A stretch of 64,000 bases of DNA from Glossina fuscipes (lineage: Eukaryota > Arthropoda > Insecta > Diptera > Glossinidae): contig NW_023998493.1 in assembly GCF_014805625.2 (NCBI RefSeq), positions 2,032,082-2,096,081 on the forward strand, read 5' to 3'. Shown one piece after another: positions 10,927 through 21,890 of this stretch (its first letter is position 1; the number at the start of each line of letters is the position of its first letter). Under the pieces are notes generated by a model that was not told the DNA's origin, made no database searches, and worked only from the letters and a program-made list of their open reading frames with translations. The position numbers were made by a program, and so were the translations under genes.

Positions 10927-12234
10927 TGTGATAGCCGAGCAACCCATTCAATTGAACGGCAGTTTGATTGGTCTTTTTGGCTGACGTTGAGCTTTTTCAA
11001 AAATGCTGTTCACTAGTTACAATGTTTATAACTGTTTATCACTCATCACATTTTGAACTTATACGCCATCCCCGTACTTGTGATGCAGTAACGAAAGGAA
11101 TGATATTTCGTCATAATCGCTTGATGCGAACGACTTGAACCGAAGGAAACCATTTCTTTAAACTTCTTTAGCCAAGTATACTTATATATGGCAACAAGGT
11201 CTAATTTTGTTATAATTGTTATGAAGAAAATTGGTCCATAATAGTGCTTGTGTCAAGGTTAGATGGCGTAGGTCCGTTTCTTCGACGACACCTTATATAA
11301 GGGTGCTCATAAAAAGTATGGCAACAAAATATGATTTTAAGTACTTCGTAACGAAAAAATATAAAGAATAACAAGACTTTTGACATAAGATAAGACATAA
11401 TTTTTGGTGTTGCGCAACGAAAGTAAATAAAGAATTATTTTACGCAAAATATCGTAGGGCATCTAATGATTGGACTTGCTTAGTTATAATGTTTTTATTT
11501 GGCTTGGCCTTAAACTAGTGCTATGGAGACTTTTAGTTTCAGAGGGAGGGCCGCATTTGCTGCGCAACTTATGAAACAAAAGTTTTGTGGGTTGAAAAGT
11601 TCAAAATGACCCTGCTTATAAGGTCCCCACGTGCAATAATTTTACAAGGGACACAAAATCAAGTCACGGATAATGCAGCGATGGTGACTATATATGTAAG
11701 GAGTATCAAAACTTTGCTACCCCTTTCTCTGATGCGGTTAGTTGTAAAGTAAACAAATCCATAAATTCAAATAGTTGTCGGCAATTACTTGTATAAACGG
11801 ATATCTTGAGCAACAATAATAAGCAAAAAACAAGGACGAAAATTAAATTATACCCATCACCGATATTCTAAAAAAATTAAAAGAAGTAAAACAATAAAAT
11901 TTTCATGCTTTTGTAATATGGAGAACTAAAAGTTTTTCTCGCATCCAGATGTAGGAGTTGTAAGCGGGTCCTTTGAAAAGTTTCCAAATTCTTTTTCAAA
12001 TTTGTAGCCGATATCTTATAATACAATAAAGTTGCCCCAGCGATCAGATGGATAGACGAATAGGCGGGCATGTTGAGATGTAATCCCAATTTGAAATTGG
12101 CCAAGAATTTATATACTTTATGGGGTTTTTGAAGGTTATTTCCGCTCTATAAGGCTGTTGTAAAAAAAATTTAATTTCGATACACCATAATACTAGACAG
12201 GCGCAGTCAATTTTTTCCATTTTTGTGCGCAAAC
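10927..12234. other. AT-rich DNA, nothing recognised
   Basis: No mariner right end could be recognised after the transposase remnant. Overlapping frames on the minus strand at 11877-12232 show no known motif. Confidence 0.4.
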
Positions 12235-12545
12235 GCTACAGCATCGCTCAAATGGGTTCAAATTTTTTCACATTTATTTGCTACGAGTAATGAGCAAAAA
12301 ACCAATTTTTCATTCCTTTTGAAAAACAGGTTCTCATTTGAAGCGGTGCTTTGCGTGTGTCCAACGAGCGATTTAACCCATTTTCAATACCAACCTGCGT
12401 GCAAGAACATCCACAGTTTCTGCCTAATTTGAATATTTTGTGGGGTCCCTGATGCTTTCTTCTGGGCGTTGCAAACGTTTTGAGGAAATCAATATGCCCC
12501 TCATCCTTCGATGATGGTCATAAAAAAGCAAAACAGTTGGCATAT
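12235..12545 (+). repeat. Interspersed repeat family A, copy
   Basis: The GGGGTCCCTGATGCTTTCTT tract near 12441, TTCTGGGCGTTGCAAACG just after it, and AATATGCCCCTCATCC before GGTCATAAAAAA match the 3' halves of the copies at 6555-6935 and 56155-56340. The upstream part (AACCTGCGTGCAAGAACATC) also matches the partial copy near 1617. Confidence 0.5.
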
Positions 12546-13989
12546 TCATTAGTGCAGAAAATTAATATAAACTATTATTTAAGTTGCTTGTCTGCCAAGA
12601 TAGAAAGTTCCAATCGAAATTTTCATCACTCTCATACATTCAATCGTCTTAAAATTTTGCGCACAGCTTTCGATCGGATGATAATGCAATCACAAAGTGT
12701 CGGATTATCTTCTTTTTCGAAAAATATTGTTAATAGCGGCCTCAGATAAACGTGCCTAGAGAGTAAAATGTGACAGGTTAAAAGCTGTTCGCCCTTAATT
12801 TCGAACGGTGCCGCGAATCTTATCTTAACAATTATCTTTTTAAGTTATCTTTTCTTAACAATTAACAGAGATATTAAATACAGTGGCTTCGAATGCGTAT
12901 TAGAAGGCGACGAACTAAGTGGGTTAAGTATAAATAAAGTATGGAGAACGTCACGATATTTTAAGTTACTTTTTTTTTTATTACATTTTATTAGCCTCCG
13001 TGGGTTTCAAGTAAGACAGTTTAAGAGTAATATTATGAATGTGTTATGAATACATTATTTTTTTACTTTATTTAGCTTTTATTTAAGTAAAATATTTAAA
13101 ACAAATTTTTTATTAATCACTTTCGTGTTACCATACGCAAAAGCTTGTAGCGGATCAGAAGAAATCGAATTTCTTGTACTTTAATTACACATATAGTCAA
13201 AGAAAGATGAAAGGTATAAAACTTATTTAAAAAAAAAACTTATCTAAAAAGAATTTATTTTATGATGCAATTAAATATTTTCATGAATATAATCTCTTGC
13301 TAGTTCGGTTTACAAGCGGCACAAAGGATATAGTACTACTTATATTTAGATTAATTTGGAAGAATGGGTTTGAACACGTCTTCACTTTCCTGGTTCTAGG
13401 TTGTGTGATGACTAAAGTCCCAGGGTCGTTTTGGTCACACACTTCGGTTTGTGACCAAATTCTTTGTATATATAGTATTTTGTTATTATTATTATTATTC
13501 AATTTTGCATTGTATTTTCTCAGTATTCCACTTCATATTTTATAAGCTTAAGTACTTGAACATATATATTGTGAGGCCGCTTGTTGGTCGTAATTTATCA
13601 CCGGGGTATGCTTACCGGACGCCGTGCTTCTCCACATCCATCTCGCGATGGAAGTCACCTGATTTGGCCTTCCTTCAAGGTTGCATTTTGATAACCTCAC
13701 CATATCGCAATTAGAAGCTACAACACATTGTCTAACGCAAATTTTTCAAGTGCGTATTAAAGCGGAAGTGGGCCCGAACCGCAACCTAGTATGAGAAGTT
13801 TCAATCTCACTTAGGGCAGGATCCAAAAATAGGCGTAGATGGTCCAAACTTTGTAGAGTTAATTTTTGCATGATTATGACTATTATGGGCTAATTTTCAT
13901 TATCACATCTTAAGACTTCGATTTTTCTGTTCTACAGGGATCAATTTTTTTTTATATATTTAAAATGCCAAAATATTATATATTTAGAA
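12546..13989. other. AT-rich DNA with a GC-richer patch near 13.57-13.82 kb
   Basis: The patch from about 13570 to 13825 (ATCACCGGGGTATGCTTACC, CACATCCATCTCGCGATGG, GAACCGCAACCTAGTATGAG) is richer in G+C than its neighbourhood and may be an old repeat. No second copy was found here and no product is supported. A short ATT run lies at 13480-13500. Confidence 0.35.
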
Positions 13990-14337
13990 TGCCAAAATAC
14001 TACTACTTAGCCACTTTTGCTAAGAAATTTTGAAAAATACGATTTTAGTCCATATAAGGACTTTTCGGAATAGCGTGTGATATGGCGAGTGGTCGAAAAT
14101 GTGGACCGATACGGACCATTTTCAATAGCGTTCGTCCTTGGGTCAAAACGTGTCAATGTACCAACTTCATCAAAATATCTCAAGAATTGCGAATGCAGCC
14201 TGCACACATGTATACATGGACAGACATCAGACGAACAGACAGGCGATCGTTATAAAAAGAGGTGGGTCTACCTTAAGCCCATCTACGTGTTACATGCGTC
14301 CGCACTAACTTACCATAAGTCGTGTACGGCATAATTA
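13990..14337 (+). repeat. Interspersed repeat family B, copy 2
   Basis: Matching blocks are CATTTTCAATAGCGTTCGTC, TCAAAACGTGTCAATGTACC, CATCAAAATATCTCAAGAATT, the GACAGACATCAGACGAACAG tract (14220-14239), TGTTACATGCGTCCGCACTA and the terminal near-palindrome CATAAGTCGTGTACGGCATAA. The order is the same as in the copies at 7.7, 15.3, 18.2 and 39.4 kb. Confidence 0.65.
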
Positions 14338-14509
14338 ATGGTTTTAAAGCGTTGTTTCGGATGGTGGTAATGCAGGGTACTTTAATATAACGACCCAATT
14401 TTCATTTCCATCTTCTGAAGTTTTATTGTGACATGTATCATTATTTGTTTGAATGAGGAACTCTATCATTTAGTCAAAAAAAAAAAGAGTACACGGTATA
14501 GACAAATTT

Positions 14510-14524
14510 TCATTAAAATTTATT
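14510..14524. repeat. Target-site duplication of the SINE, left copy
   Basis: TCATTAAAATTTATT here is repeated exactly at 14699-14713 on the other side of the SINE. The last few bases merge with the (ATT)n tail, so at least 13 bp are unambiguous. Confidence 0.85.
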
Positions 14525-14698
14525 ATTATTATTATTATTATAAATTTAGCCAGAGAATAAATTCTAAGACTAAAGTCTTAAAGCACTAGCATCTAGGGCT
14601 ATCGGCTTTTATTAAAAAACTCTACCGCACTTGAGGTTTGAACCCACGACTATTGAGTTGCTAGTCGAGACTCTTGCCTACTCGGCCACTCAGGCGGA
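14521..14698 (-). mobile_element. tRNA-derived SINE with I-element-like 3' tail
   Basis: Read on the minus strand, the element starts TCCGCCTGAG at 14698. It has a pol III A-box-like TGGCCGAGTAGG and a B-box-like GGGTTCAAACC about 45 nt later, the tRNA spacing. Between them GACTA and TAGTC can pair as an anticodon-like stem. The first and last bases of the head (CCGC and GCGG) can pair as a shortened acceptor stem. After the head comes AGCCGATAGCC, TGCTAGTGCT and TAGTCTTAGAATT, then an ATA-repeat tail. This tail region matches the 3' untranslated end of the I-like LINE at 56861-56982. A perfect 15-bp duplication flanks it (14510-14524 and 14699-14713). It is non-coding and would be copied by a LINE reverse transcriptase. 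Confidence 0.88.
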
Positions 14699-14713
14699 TC
14701 ATTAAAATTTATT
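14699..14713. repeat. Target-site duplication of the SINE, right copy
   Basis: This is the exact second copy of TCATTAAAATTTATT. It directly abuts the 5' end of the SINE on its minus-strand orientation and fixes the insertion boundary. Confidence 0.85.
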
Positions 14714-15339
14714 TATATAGTTTACATTAAATTTCAATATACGAATCTTATAAGTGAAAAATAGAATCTCAATTCGTTAATTCCATAAGGATGCCTTGTC
14801 GCAGATATGCGGAGAGTAAAGGAAATATTGCAGATCAGCGTGGGAATAAATGACATCATGTGAATAACAACCGAGAAAAGTTCATGAAGAGAATATATAG
14901 GCTGTAAAAAAGAGTGCTGGTGTTGATACTCGTATAACCGGGCAAAGTTTCATCCCAACTCATATTGTGCATGCTAATCGCTTTCAGTGCAAAACCACTA
15001 AAGCGAAATCGTACATAATATGATCGCCTGGCGCAAAACTTATGCTGTAAAAGTATTCTGCGAAGTCTAAATTAACAATTCGTCTTTCCACGCGGCTATT
15101 TCTGAAAGCTAAGGGGTAGTGTGCCTAGCATAGAGTAAAAAGTAGGTGTGCAATTAATTATCAAATAACACAAATAAAAATATTGTAGTCAAGAATGCCC
15201 GACTGGCACCACTTCACCTAATATAATTGTTACCTCGTTTTGCTAATAATACACCAAATGTTACACATTATATTCATGCAAACGCAAATTTTTCATGAAA
15301 GCCCGCATGTTGGAGGAAAGCTTATATGCGGCGGTATTC

Positions 15340-15860
15340 TAAAAATGGACCAACATAGCACAATTCGATGAGGCTGGTTTCTATGTCAATCTGTTATTAT
15401 GAACCACGAAATATTCAAATTAAGAACTTTTGGCCAAATACGGATTCTGTTTTCGTAGGAACGATTATACAAGAAAGTGTTCAAAAAATATCCCCGGCCG
15501 GTCGAAAGTTTCCACACCAATGCCGAAATGTTACTTGGTCACTTTTACGGAGGAATTTTGAATATTCTAATTTTTTTCCATACAACGACATTTCAAAACA
15601 GGGCGTGGTCTGTGGAGAAGTCGAAATAGTGAACCAATCCAAAACATTTTTGGTTAGTATATCAAGTTTCATCCAAACATCTCAAAAATTCGAACCCATA
15701 GTTAGAACACAAATTTACATGGAATGATATCAGACGGGCAGACCAAGAATCACGTTTAGTCGGTATAATAAAAGATAGCTCTCTCTTAAGCGATCCTGCG
15801 TGTTACATACGTCCGCAAAGATTAAATATATACTGTACCAAGTGGTGTAGGATATAAACA
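15340..15860 (+). repeat. Interspersed repeat family B, copy 3 (longest)
   Basis: This copy keeps upstream parts missing elsewhere: GATGAGGCTGGTTTCTATGT and TCAATCTGTTATTATGAACC, matching 18209-18260. It then has TTTCAAAACAGGGCGTGGTC, CATCCAAACATCTCAAAAATT, the CAGACGGGCAGACC tract (15732-15745), TGTTACATACGTCCGC and a terminal hairpin-like GTACCAAGTGGTGTAGGATATAA. The open frames that cross it on both strands are chance frames inside the repeat. Confidence 0.65.
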
Positions 15861-16318
15861 TATACAACAATACATAACAAACAACACAATGAGTGACAAT
15901 GAATTGTACAATTGTACACCGTATGCTACGGTGTCGAAAAATAAATAAATTTCCGCTGGGGTAAGCCCTTTTGGTAAAAATTTATAATTCTAAGTATAAT
16001 TTCTAGAGATTGAAAATAGTACAGAAGACAGAATTTTTATTGCACTGTCATTTCTCCACGGTCGTCGAATACACTCAAACGATTGATTTATTTCTTAATG
16101 ACAGTTTGCGATCAAAATATATTGCAGGTTCAAATTTGTGAGGATAGCAATTTCCTCTCCGCCCCTATCACCAATTGTCTACGGACGGAACGGACGATTC
16201 CCTCACCCAAACACCTCGGATTAGTCATCTTCTTCTTCGCTATACTTTTCTTGGAACAAGCATTGGCATTGTCAATCGGTTAGTTGATCACATTTGAAGT
16301 ATGTCAACCAAGTTATTT

Positions 16319-16570
16319 CGAATTTGATATTCCCATTCCATTTCATTCTTACTTATACAGTTCTTGCTTGTTACTCGTCCCTATCATACTTACAATAGAA
16401 TAACAAACTATTTGCTGTAAAAGAAAACGAGTGGAATGTAAAATATACTTATAGTGCTTTATATATATAAGAATAACTTATGACTACGTGTACGACCAAA
16501 ACATGCAGCGTGACTTTGGCTCTTACAAGTTTCAGTGGCTCGACACTGCGCAAATTTCTTTGGAATATAT
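16319..16570 (+). repeat. Dispersed repeat family C, copy 1
   Basis: It shares ordered blocks with 40674-40925: GATATTCCCATTCCATTTCA, AACAAACTATTTGCTG, GAAAACGAGTGGAATGTAAA, ATATATAAGAATAACTTA and ACGTGTACGACCAAAACA. Divergence is high and no coding capacity is seen. The class is unknown; the size would fit a MITE or a SINE-like element. Confidence 0.55.
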
Positions 16571-18219
16571 CAACACTCACATCCGCTCCTTTTACACTCG
16601 TTCACTACAATCGCAATCAAAAGTCCTTTCGAGATCTGTTGTTAGCAAAGACAGCGGCAAACACGTCCAAAAAATGTGACATCGAGAATTTCGTTGGCAG
16701 GCGTCCTTAACGGAAATTTACATGTTTTGTCTGCTTGAGTACATTCAACAATGTATTCAAACAACATATTTTTATTAAAATAAATTTTTATGGAAAGTTT
16801 CCGAAATAGAGATTTTTCTCTGAGATGCACTTAAATATTTGATTAAAATATGGATACGTTCTTAAAAAAAGTTTTACTACATTCTTTTAAAATAAATGTT
16901 AATGAATATTCAGAAAATACTACAACTTTTTTCACATTGTGAATGGAGGTTTGTGTTTATAACTTTTCTAAACATATTTTTATTAAAAACAAAAAAGGAA
17001 ATGTAGAAAAAATGTTATGAAATAATGTAGAAATATTTTATATGTTCTCTGTGTATAAAGAAATGATGACATCATGTACAATTACAATGCATAAAAATTG
17101 TAATAAAGTGTGGCCCAAAACTGCATATGAGTCGGAGAAAGGGGAAAAAATAAAAAGAGGGGGAGTGGTGCAGAGAGAGAGAAGCTAAAAAACGATATTA
17201 GGAATTTTGGTAGAAAATTCTGGATACCATCAGGCGGTAAAATATGTGGTTACATTCTTTTGGAGCCCATCTCAGCAAGTATTTCATAAATCTGTCCAAA
17301 AAGTTTCTTTGAAATTTCTATTTATTATAGAAATCTTAACTTCCAAAGGAATTACAAAGAATAAGCAGAAGGCACAGACTGACGGGCAGATAGAGTTTAA
17401 TTGATTTAAAATTTCAAACTGGACATGTACACTCTGAGTAGGATTGTTGGTATTATTGCTATAGCCTTTTCAACCAAATAATAAACTAAATAAGACTGCG
17501 TATCATGGATAAAAAAGGTTTTGGAAAGAGATAGAAAGGGGGAGAGAATAGAGTTTATCAACAGGTTTGTGAATAGTTTGTTGTATTTTATCATTTTGAA
17601 TAAATCGTATTGCTGTGTAACTATGGCAATTGTAGTCATGTGCACAGCTTTGCGAAAACGGATATGAAACTCAATCTTTAATGTTAATAATATTAGATGT
17701 AAAGTTTTAACTGCTTTTTTAGCTAAAGCGAAGTAGTTACGTCTTTTGTTTGTGCTTTCAACCATCCATTCAGCTGTAAAGCCCCAGACATTTTTATGAA
17801 TTTGTTTATCCATAAACACATCGTCACTACCGCAAATCTTTTTGCTTCTTTTAAAATAAAGCAAGGAGGGACATTACGCTCGGACAGGGTGGACCATCAA
17901 ATACGCTACGCCACTTTGATCAATCGGCATAAGTCACCAAAAATTACACATTATCCGAACTCACCTCTATTAATTTTTTTGGTTAATTTGATATCATGGA
18001 CCAGTTTTCATCATAAAATATAAAAACCAAAGGTTTTCTATGCAGTTGGGTGCAAGAAATAGACCCATGTGTTTCAAATTTGGTCATCTGAATTTTTAGG
18101 TTATATTACTATTATAAACAAATTTCACTATAAAAATTTAACACTTAGACTTTTTGGCATATAATGACTTACATTTGCTGAAAATCCTTATATTCGGTGA
18201 TATCCAAATTCGGCAAGGT
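16571..18219. other. AT-rich DNA, nothing recognised
   Basis: A minus-strand frame at 17406-17864 is open for 152 codons (135 from its first ATG at 17812) with several hydrophobic stretches, but I see no domain. It is close to the longest frame expected by chance here. Confidence 0.4.
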
Positions 18220-18650
18220 TGATTTCTTTGTCAATTTACTATTGTCAACCATGATATGTTTAAAATTAAGCCCTTATGTCATACATGGTTTCGGTTTTCG
18301 TAAAAATGGTTATATGAGAGCGCGTTCAAATTGCCAGAATTGTCGGTCCAAAGTCTTAACCTCCATTTAAAATGTCTGTATACTATTACATAGCGAGTTT
18401 TGTCGAGATATTCTGGAATTTGGAAATTTTTCCATATCACTACATTTCAAAATAAGTCGTTACCTTGGGAGTGGTCGAAAAAGTGGGCCGATCCAAATCA
18501 TTTTCAATAACGTTCATCCATGTGTCAAAACAGGTGAATGTACCAAATATCATCAAAATATCTCGAAACTTGCGAGCTTTATAGCTAACACAAATTTACA
18601 TGGGCTGAGCTCAGTGTACCACAAACGCTGCAGGGTGTTATACCCACATA
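18220..18650 (+). repeat. Interspersed repeat family B, copy 4
   Basis: Shared blocks are TATTGTCAACCATGATATG, TTTCAAAATAAGTCGTTACC, GTGGTCGAAAAAGTGGGCCG, TCATTTTCAATAACGTTCAT and CATCAAAATATCTCGAAACTT. The 3' portion is shortened: the usual GACAGACGG tract is lost and a GTACCACAAACGCTG remnant follows. Confidence 0.6.
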
Positions 18651-21600
18651 TTTCTTGTTACTAAATATTTGTTTAATTTCAAGTTATTTCAACGTCATCA
18701 CGCCATTCATATGCATTCAATCTACGGTAGAAGCCTAAAAAGTTTAACGTACATGTGTATACATATATCTACGCAGTTATAAGTATGTATTTAACTGCAC
18801 ATTCATACATTCGAATGAACATATTTTCGTTTATATATATGAGTACATGCAAGCGAATCGTGTCATATGTGTACTTTTGCATCTGCTTATTTATTTCCTA
18901 CGGTTATCCAGACAGTTTCCTTTTTGGTTTCATTTTCCGGTATGTGTTTTAACTCAGCTGTCATATTAATTCAACATTTTGTCCGTAACAGAGACAGCAG
19001 TAGAATAAAACAACATAAACGTTTCATAGAGCATATGTGAAGATTATAATAGGGTCTGTGTAGGATTTATTTGGTATCATACTTTTCTTTAAAAAATACT
19101 TGGGAAAATATGCCTTCAACAATAATGTTTTATTTATATAAATTAAAATCTCATTCTAAGCAGCGTGAGAGTTTAAATAGAAGAGACTAAAATATATTGA
19201 TTAATGGATGTCTTTAGGCTAATATTTAAAGTTTTCAGTTAATTCTTCGATCAAAGAGCTTCAGTTTAATTTAGGATTAGCACTAGCAGTAATTCGTTAT
19301 ATTTAGGGAGAGCTGGTAATTATCTCCACTAATTAAAAGTCGACTAAGCACTAAAGTGAAAGTAGACTTTAAATATGCTTAAAAGTATGAATTAATTAAT
19401 ATTGTTATGAAATTCGCTTTTGCTGGAAGAAATGATCGTACTGCTAAGACAATTCTCAACACTAAAAAAAGATGTATGTAGAGAAAAGATTAGAAGGGCA
19501 AACAAAGGAAGGAAAAGAACATGTGCCAGAGACAGATGTATGGGCAAACGAGTACGATTAAATCGTTTCCATTGCATTACATATATTCATCAAGCACAGA
19601 TACAATTTAGGGGAGCTTCAATACATCGTCCTTTATGCTGCAATTATTTGATAAATTTAGGTAAAAAAATTGAAAAATTTTTCTTCGTTACCTAGCTCTC
19701 AATGAACTCGTCATGATACACTTCAAATTAAATTTCCCAATGTTTCTATTAAACATTCACAAAAGATATCCAAATTGTATTTAATAAAGTTTCAAGATTC
19801 TTGAAGAACTTTGTGTTTTTTATTTTTTTCAATTTAGATTAGATCTGAACTGAATAATTATAAATACCTGTACTCAGGGACACGAGCGGAGGAATAGATG
19901 AAATTTATTAAATAAATTACTGATCTATATACTTTTAATACATATATCTTTTATATCGATTCTAATGTTTTAGCAAATCTTTTACACTGAAGTCTGATGA
20001 GGTTGATCAATCAATGATAATTTAACAAAGAAAAGTACAACTTTTACGCCTTCCTTTGCTTATTTGTCATAAAATTGCATATAAATATTGCAATTATTTT
20101 TTGTCCCACCGTCTCTACAGTTTTCTTTTATATTTTCAACCAATTTTTAAAAACGTTCTCTTTGTTCCATTATAATATACTCTGTTATTATAATAGAAAT
20201 GCTGAGTAACGTGTTGATGTGATCTGTCTAAGATTGTGGTCAGAATAACGCCGTAATTAATATGGACAATATTAAGATTTGGTGATGTACGTATGTACCT
20301 TGCAATCTTATCTAACCAATTGAAAAATTAATTTATTAAAAATAATTTTTAAATTTATAAAAACCTTAAAAAAGCAAAGAAACTAAATACTATCACTGAT
20401 TAACATTTTTTATCGCGCTGTTCGTCACATTTGCGTTTCCCTTTTTGCGTTGACGGTCACCTATACTCAACAGGTCTAACAAATGTAGAGCAACATCCTT
20501 ATGGTCAACAAGTCCCTTTCAACGAAAGTTTGAATGTCGAATAGAACAAAGGCAACCGTCATCAACACGACAATGCACCACCCAGATGTACAAGGAGTCA
20601 CCATATTCTGCATGGAACGTCGCCGTTGCAGCAATATCCATGTTGCGACGGTTTCAAGCAATACTGTTATCCTAATCGATAAGTCATTAGCAACGGCTGT
20701 AAAGTCATAATTGTAGTAGGAATGTAAGCCTAACAAACGTATTATTGAGCTTGAAGCGACAAAGGAAATGTACAGGCAACTATAATGCTTTTGAATATTG
20801 AGTACAAATGAAACTTGACGCCATCCTATGACGCGTTATGACATGTGGTTATAGCATGAAAACAATTTAAGATTCAAAAGAGGATAACGTTTATCGTAAT
20901 GGTAGAAAAATATTAAATTTAATTTGCTCAAAATTAATGCAATAGTCTACATTTGCCTCAGATGAGTTCCGAACCAGGCATTTTGCATGCTCCACCTCAT
21001 ACACTCCATACACTCTTTCACACTTATTTATATCGATGGATTTATTGCCTGCGCTTTCTGTTGAATTTCATTTTTATAATAAAATTCAGTAAAGTAAAAA
21101 AGAGGCAAAATTAGGTTAAATGGGCGATGAAATAAATGTTCAATGCGTCGTTCGTTTGCAGCAGTGCATAATGAAACAAAGCAAGAAATATTATTGGTAA
21201 AGCGAAAATTTCAAAAATTGTTTCATATCATATTACGATGTTTAATGCAATGTATCTGTCTTACACGGCATTGAGGGCAATTGCAATATGTTCGTAAATG
21301 CTGCTCAATAGTTGAGGTAACAATGAAATAATAATAACCTTCTCTCTTAGTAATAATAATATTTTATAAATATTAATTTTTATACTTATCACACTGAGGT
21401 CGATTAACCACCTCTCTGCGTATTCAACTCGTTATTTTGTGCCCAAATTTAGTTTAAAATTTTTTATCTAGGTGCATCAACCAAATCTATGTGGAGCTCT
21501 GCAAATAGTAATTGAAAATTTTTTCCTATCCTAAACTGGATTCGCCATATAACTCTGAAAGTTGCCATAACTCGATTTGCACTCCTTCATTGACTATTCT

Positions 21601-21820
21601 ATATAAATGTACCTGGCAGTAAGTAATAGCAGCTTCTTTTTTTTTTTTGTCTTTTGATACGACCAACCGCTTATGTGAACTTCCCCCGTTCGCGTAACGC
21701 GGCGATGATCGTAAACAAGTAGGGAAAGAGAAAGAAAGAGATAAACAGGGAGGCGGTCGCTGCCACCTATTGGGTGTGTGCCCAAACGGTAAGCATTTTG
21801 CTTTTAACCACCGAAATAAA
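18651..21820. other. AT-rich DNA, nothing recognised
   Basis: No supportable gene. A minus-strand frame at 20476-20736 translates to a partly hydrophobic sequence but starts only at a TTG and has no recognisable motif. A purine/pyrimidine-rich stretch (CTCTTTCTTTCTCTTTCCC on the minus strand) lies at 21720-21740, next to the possible SINE head at 21821. Confidence 0.4.
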
Positions 21821-21890
21821 CTTTACCGCGCTGAGATTTAAACCCGCGGACACGATTATATTAGCTTCCAGCTACTCTATCTCTATATAT
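21821..21890 (-). repeat. Diverged SINE head (tRNA-like), copy 2
   Basis: On the minus strand the segment contains GTAGCTGGAAGC (A-box-like) and GCGGGTTTAAATCTCAG (B-box-like), followed by CGCGGTAAAG. The 3' part of the head lines up with the SINE at 14.5 kb (GTGGGTTCAAACCTCAAG then GCGGTAGAG). The 5' part is poorly preserved and no target duplication or LINE-like tail was found. It is a likely old relative of that SINE. Confidence 0.5.

Noticed and set aside
14620..14698. A genuine tRNA gene on the minus strand
   Set aside because: The acceptor stem pairs over only four positions, the anticodon arm is irregular, and the sequence continues into a LINE-type tail flanked by a target duplication, which identifies a SINE.
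17406..17864. 152-codon minus-strand open frame
   Set aside because: It starts at TTG (135 codons from the first ATG), has no recognisable domain, and its length is within reach of chance over 64 kb and six frames at this base composition.
20476..20736. 86-codon minus-strand frame with hydrophobic stretches, possible receptor fragment
   Set aside because: It has only a TTG start, no conserved motif and no neighbouring helices; not supportable.
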